From: Arthrobacter sp. CAN_C5
GTDB lineage: Bacteria > Actinomycetota > Actinomycetes > Actinomycetales > Micrococcaceae
Assembly: GCF_017875735.1 (NCBI RefSeq)
Contig: NZ_JAGGMZ010000001.1
Span: forward strand, 3,162,001 to 3,226,000
Length of the DNA stretch: 64,000 nucleotides
Direction: 5' to 3'
A program made the position numbers and the translations under genes. Positions within the stretch are counted from its first letter, which is position 1. Each line of letters opens with the position of its first letter. A model generated the notes under the pieces. The model did no database searches, had not been told where the DNA came from, and was given only the letters and a program-made list of their open reading frames with translations. Positions 61,293-64,000 of the stretch are shown here, piece by piece.

Positions 61293-62024
61293 ATGAAGCG
61301 TCAGCCTGTCCCCACCGACCGGCTCCACCTGTGGCTCATGCTGACCCTTACCTTTTCCACCGGCGTCGTGGATGCCGTCGGTTTCCTGGGCCTGGACCAG
61401 GTCTTCACCGGAAACATGACCGGAAACGTCGTGCTGCTGGGCATGGCTATTGCCGGGGGCAGCGACCTGCCGGTACTGAGACCTGCCCTGGCGTTGCTCT
61501 TCTTCATGGTCGGCGCCGTCATTGGCGGGCGGGTGTTGCGGAAGGCACCCGAGGGGTGGAGCGGACGCACCTCGTTGACCTTTCTCACGGTGACCGTGCT
61601 CATCGGCGGTTTGGCTCTCTTCACCGCCCTCATCGATGTCACCGACGATCATCTGCTGGGCAGCATCACCACCAGCACGCTCGCCCTGGCCATGGGTGTT
61701 CAGGCCGCCACGGCAAAACGCCTCAAGGTCGCCGAGATCACCACCGTCGTCGTGACCTCCACGATCACCGGGCTGGCCTCGGACTCACGCCTCGCCGGAG
61801 GGAAGAGTCCCTTCTGGGCACGCCGGGCACTCGCCATCGCACTGATTCTGGTCGGCGCCCTCGTGGGAGCGGCCGCACTGCACATCGACCTCTGGGTCGG
61901 GATTGCACTCTCGGCCGTCCTGTCGGCAGTGGTGACGCTGATCGGCCAGCTCCGGCACCGCAAGGACAAGCGGGCAGCAGCGGCAGCGGTCGAATCCGGG
62001 CTGAAGTCGGTGACCGCCAGCTAG
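61293..62024 (+). CDS. DUF1275 (YoaK-like) membrane protein
   Basis: 243 residues from ATG 61293 with GGAGG at 61283-61287. About six helices; diagnostic segments are FSTGVVDAVGFLGLDQVFTG, NMTGNVVLLGMAIAGGSDLP and MGVQAATAKRLKVAEITTVV. Family function is unknown, possibly transport. Divergent from the peptide operon and may share its operators. Confidence 0.9.
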   Translation: MKRQPVPTDRLHLWLMLTLTFSTGVVDAVGFLGLDQVFTGNMTGNVVLLGMAIAGGSDLPVLRPALALLFFMVGAVIGGRVLRKAPEGWSGRTSLTFLTVTVLIGGLALFTALIDVTDDHLLGSITTSTLALAMGVQAATAKRLKVAEITTVVVTSTITGLASDSRLAGGKSPFWARRALAIALILVGALVGAAALHIDLWVGIALSAVLSAVVTLIGQLRHRKDKRAAAAAVESGLKSVTAS

Positions 62025-62204
62025 GAGCCCGCGCCGGCGCTCTAGTCCCACAGCGGGTTCCTTCTTTCCCACCGGCAGCGCTTAGTCACTGGGAATGTCT
62101 GGACTATCCCACTGAACGGTCCCCATCGGTGGGAAGCAAGCTGGCCCGCACCACTGTACGCTCGACATTTAAGGCATTTCGGCCGGTTCGAGAAGGGTAA
62201 CGGC

Positions 62205-63089
62205 GTGAGCGAGGACAGGGCGATCCCGGGCGGAGTACTGATTGCCGGTTGCGGTGATCTGGGGACCGAAGCCGGGCTGAGATTCGCGGCGGCCGGACAC
62301 CGGGTGACCGGGTGGCGGAGGTCGGCGGACAAGCTACCGGCACACTTCGACGGGGTCGCCGTGGATCTCACCGGCGAGTTGCCGACCATCCCGCTGGACA
62401 CGAACATTGTGGTGATGGCTACCGCAGCCGACGGCCGCACCGAGGACGCCTACCGTGCCGCCTATCTGGAGGCCACCGGCAATCTCCTCGACGCCCTGGA
62501 CCGGGACGGCATCGACGCACGCATACTCCTGGTGTCCTCCACCGCCGTGTACGGGGGCGACGACGGCGAGTGGATCGACGAATCCCACCCCGTGGCTCCG
62601 GCCACCCCAACGGCGACCATCCTGGCCAGCACCGAGGAGCTCCTGCGAGCCCGCCGCCCGGACGCCATTATCCTGCGGCTGTCGGGGATCTACGGGCCCG
62701 GGCGTACCCGGCTGATCGACCAGCTGACGGCGGGAACCGCCGTCGTCCCGCAGGAGATCCAGTGGACCAACCGGATCCACCGCGATGACGCGGCCGCGGC
62801 CATTGTGCACCTGACCACGCAGGTCAGCAACCCCGGGACCGAGTACATCGGGGTCGACAATGAACCCGTTGACCAGGGTGAGGTGGTCGAGTTCCTCGCC
62901 GCGCAGTTGGGTCTACCGACCCCGCCGGTGGGACCGTCGTCGTCGGCCAGGACCGGCGGAACGAAGCGGGGAACCGGGAAGCGCCTCAGCAACGCGGCGC
63001 TGCTGGCCACGGGGTTCGGGTTTACCTATCCGACGTTCCGCGAGGGGTACCTGGCCGTCATCAATGGTGACGGGGTCAGGCACCCCTAG
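62205..63089 (+). CDS. NAD(P)-dependent epimerase, YeeZ-like
   Basis: 294 residues from GTG 62205 (GAGAAGG upstream). Rossmann motif GGVLIAGCGDLGTEAGLRF, LLVSSTAVYGGDDGEWIDES, ILRLSGIYGPGRTRLIDQL and NRIHRDDAAAAIVHLT. The GCGDLG start and the Y-x-G pattern without a normal YxxxK match atypical extended SDRs of the YeeZ type; substrate unknown. Confidence 0.83.
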   Translation: MSEDRAIPGGVLIAGCGDLGTEAGLRFAAAGHRVTGWRRSADKLPAHFDGVAVDLTGELPTIPLDTNIVVMATAADGRTEDAYRAAYLEATGNLLDALDRDGIDARILLVSSTAVYGGDDGEWIDESHPVAPATPTATILASTEELLRARRPDAIILRLSGIYGPGRTRLIDQLTAGTAVVPQEIQWTNRIHRDDAAAAIVHLTTQVSNPGTEYIGVDNEPVDQGEVVEFLAAQLGLPTPPVGPSSSARTGGTKRGTGKRLSNAALLATGFGFTYPTFREGYLAVINGDGVRHP

Positions 63090-63106
63090 CCCTCGTGCCG
63101 GGCCGG

Positions 63107-64000
63107 TTAGTGAACGGCTGGTACTCCGGCGCCGTCGACTGGAGCCTCTGCGGCGTCGACCGGCGTGTCTTCGGGCTTCCGGATGAAGAAGGCCGCTACG
63201 ACGGCGAACATGAAGACGATCGCGCCGCAGAAGAACGCGGCCTGGATGCCACCGGCTTCGGCGGCCACCTCGGAGGCGCCGTCGTCGAGCAGTGCGGTGG
63301 CCTGGATGGTCAGGACCGAGATGAACAGGGCGGTGCCTGCAGCACCCGCAAGCTGCTGGACGGTGCCCACGATGGCACTGCCGTGTGAGTAGAGCTGCGG
63401 GCGGACGGACCCGAGAGCCGAGGTCAGCAGCGGGGTGAACATCAGGGCGAGGCCGATGCTGAGGAAGACGTGGGCCACCATCACCATGAGGAAGGGGGTG
63501 GTTTCGCTGAGCATCGTCAGACCCCAGAAAACCAGGCTGACAAGGATCGCGCCCGGCACCACGAGGACCCGGGGGCCGCGCCTGTCATAGATGCGGCCGA
63601 CTATCGGGCCGAGCAGTCCCATGGTCAGGCCGCCCGGGAACAGCAGCATACCCGCTACCACTGGGGAGAGCCCGAGCACGTTCTGGACGTAGAGGGGCAG
63701 CAGGATGATGGTTCCGAAAAGCGCCATCATGGACACCGAAATGACCAGGATGGAGATGGTGAAGGTGCGGGACTTGAAGGTCCGCAGGTCCAGCAGGGCA
63801 CGGTCGGCGCGCTGCAGGCTGCGCTGCCGGAGGATGAACAGCACCAGGGCCACACCGCCGACGACGAGTGGCAGCCAGGGTGGCACCGGTCCCCCGCCTT
63901 CGGCAGCCTCGCCGAACTGGCTGAGACCGTAGATGATCCCACCGAAGGCAAGCGCCGAGAGGATGACCGAGAGGACGTCAATGGGCAGGCGGCGTGGCGT
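63107..64000 (-). CDS. DHA2-type multidrug MFS exporter, C-terminal part
   Basis: The last 297 residues of a larger protein; it begins beyond base 64000. Helices 8-14 of a 14-helix drug:H+ antiporter (EmrB/QacA group): RLPIDVLSVILSALAFGGII, FTISILVISVSMMALFGTII, LPLYVQNVLGLSPVVAGMLL, GLLGPIVGRIYDRRGPR, PQLYSHGSAIVGTVQQLAGA. An acidic cytoplasmic tail (RKPEDTPVDAAEAPVDGA) follows. Converges on the epimerase gene. Confidence 0.88.
   Translation of the reverse strand, partial: TPRRLPIDVLSVILSALAFGGIIYGLSQFGEAAEGGGPVPPWLPLVVGGVALVLFILRQRSLQRADRALLDLRTFKSRTFTISILVISVSMMALFGTIILLPLYVQNVLGLSPVVAGMLLFPGGLTMGLLGPIVGRIYDRRGPRVLVVPGAILVSLVFWGLTMLSETTPFLMVMVAHVFLSIGLALMFTPLLTSALGSVRPQLYSHGSAIVGTVQQLAGAAGTALFISVLTIQATALLDDGASEVAAEAGGIQAAFFCGAIVFMFAVVAAFFIRKPEDTPVDAAEAPVDGAGVPAVH

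Overview
The window is high-GC actinobacterial chromosome, most likely a member of the Micrococcaceae (Arthrobacter sensu lato). Supporting points are the PerM/DUF6350-purN-purH neighbourhood also known from mycobacteria, an Lsr2-type nucleoid protein, GAF-ANTAR regulators, an alkaline-shock (Asp23) operon carrying its own sigma factor, a MbcA/RES toxin-antitoxin pair, and frequent GTG/TTG starts with 4-nt gene overlaps. No rRNA, tRNA or CRISPR array was recognised.

Layout. 0-9.5 kb: housekeeping and membrane genes (purH partial, MFS carrier, CorA, purN, PerM, TSUP exporter, DUF1684, a Stealth-type sugar phosphotransferase, a metallophosphoesterase). 9.6-17.3 kb: a carbohydrate operon on the minus strand (LacI regulator, solute-binding lipoprotein, two permeases, GH130 enzyme, secreted six-hairpin-like protein with a CBM-like tail that is now frameshifted), preceded by two matching palindromic operators. 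17.4-20.1 kb: a coupled DUF1059-EAL pair and an unrecognised four-helix membrane protein. 20.3-25 kb: an insertion-sequence graveyard. An intact IS3/IS407-type element sits inside an ISL3 element that itself sits inside an IS256 element; next come a frame-broken lsr2 and a small gene split by an IS5-family element.

25-28 kb: two GAF-ANTAR proteins bracket a protein that joins a LuxR-type helix-turn-helix to an ECF sigma factor. 29-30 kb: Xre/MbcA antitoxin and RES toxin. 30-33.8 kb: glycine betaine/choline-type ABC importer. 34-37.8 kb: an eight-gene Asp23 operon, every gene overlapping the next, containing an ECF sigma factor and a zinc-finger anti-sigma/Asp23 fusion. It ends in a strong bidirectional terminator shared with a convergent Nramp-like transporter that lacks the usual metal motifs.

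39-47 kb: a deleted membrane-protein pseudogene, a glutaminase-STAS-cyclic-nucleotide-domain fusion, two ABC permease genes truncated head to head at about 42.5 kb (a rearrangement scar), a spermidine-synthase-like protein, a GNAT-AAA+ fusion and a divergent small ATPase. 47.4-52 kb: urease operon ureABCFGD without ureE; UreG carries a histidine-containing tail. 52-64 kb: cardiolipin-synthase-like protein; a peptide import operon (SBP, two permeases, gamma-glutamyltransferase, fused ATPase, GntR regulator) with two TGTATACA-type operator sites; a DUF1275 protein; a YeeZ-like epimerase; and a partial DHA2-type exporter.
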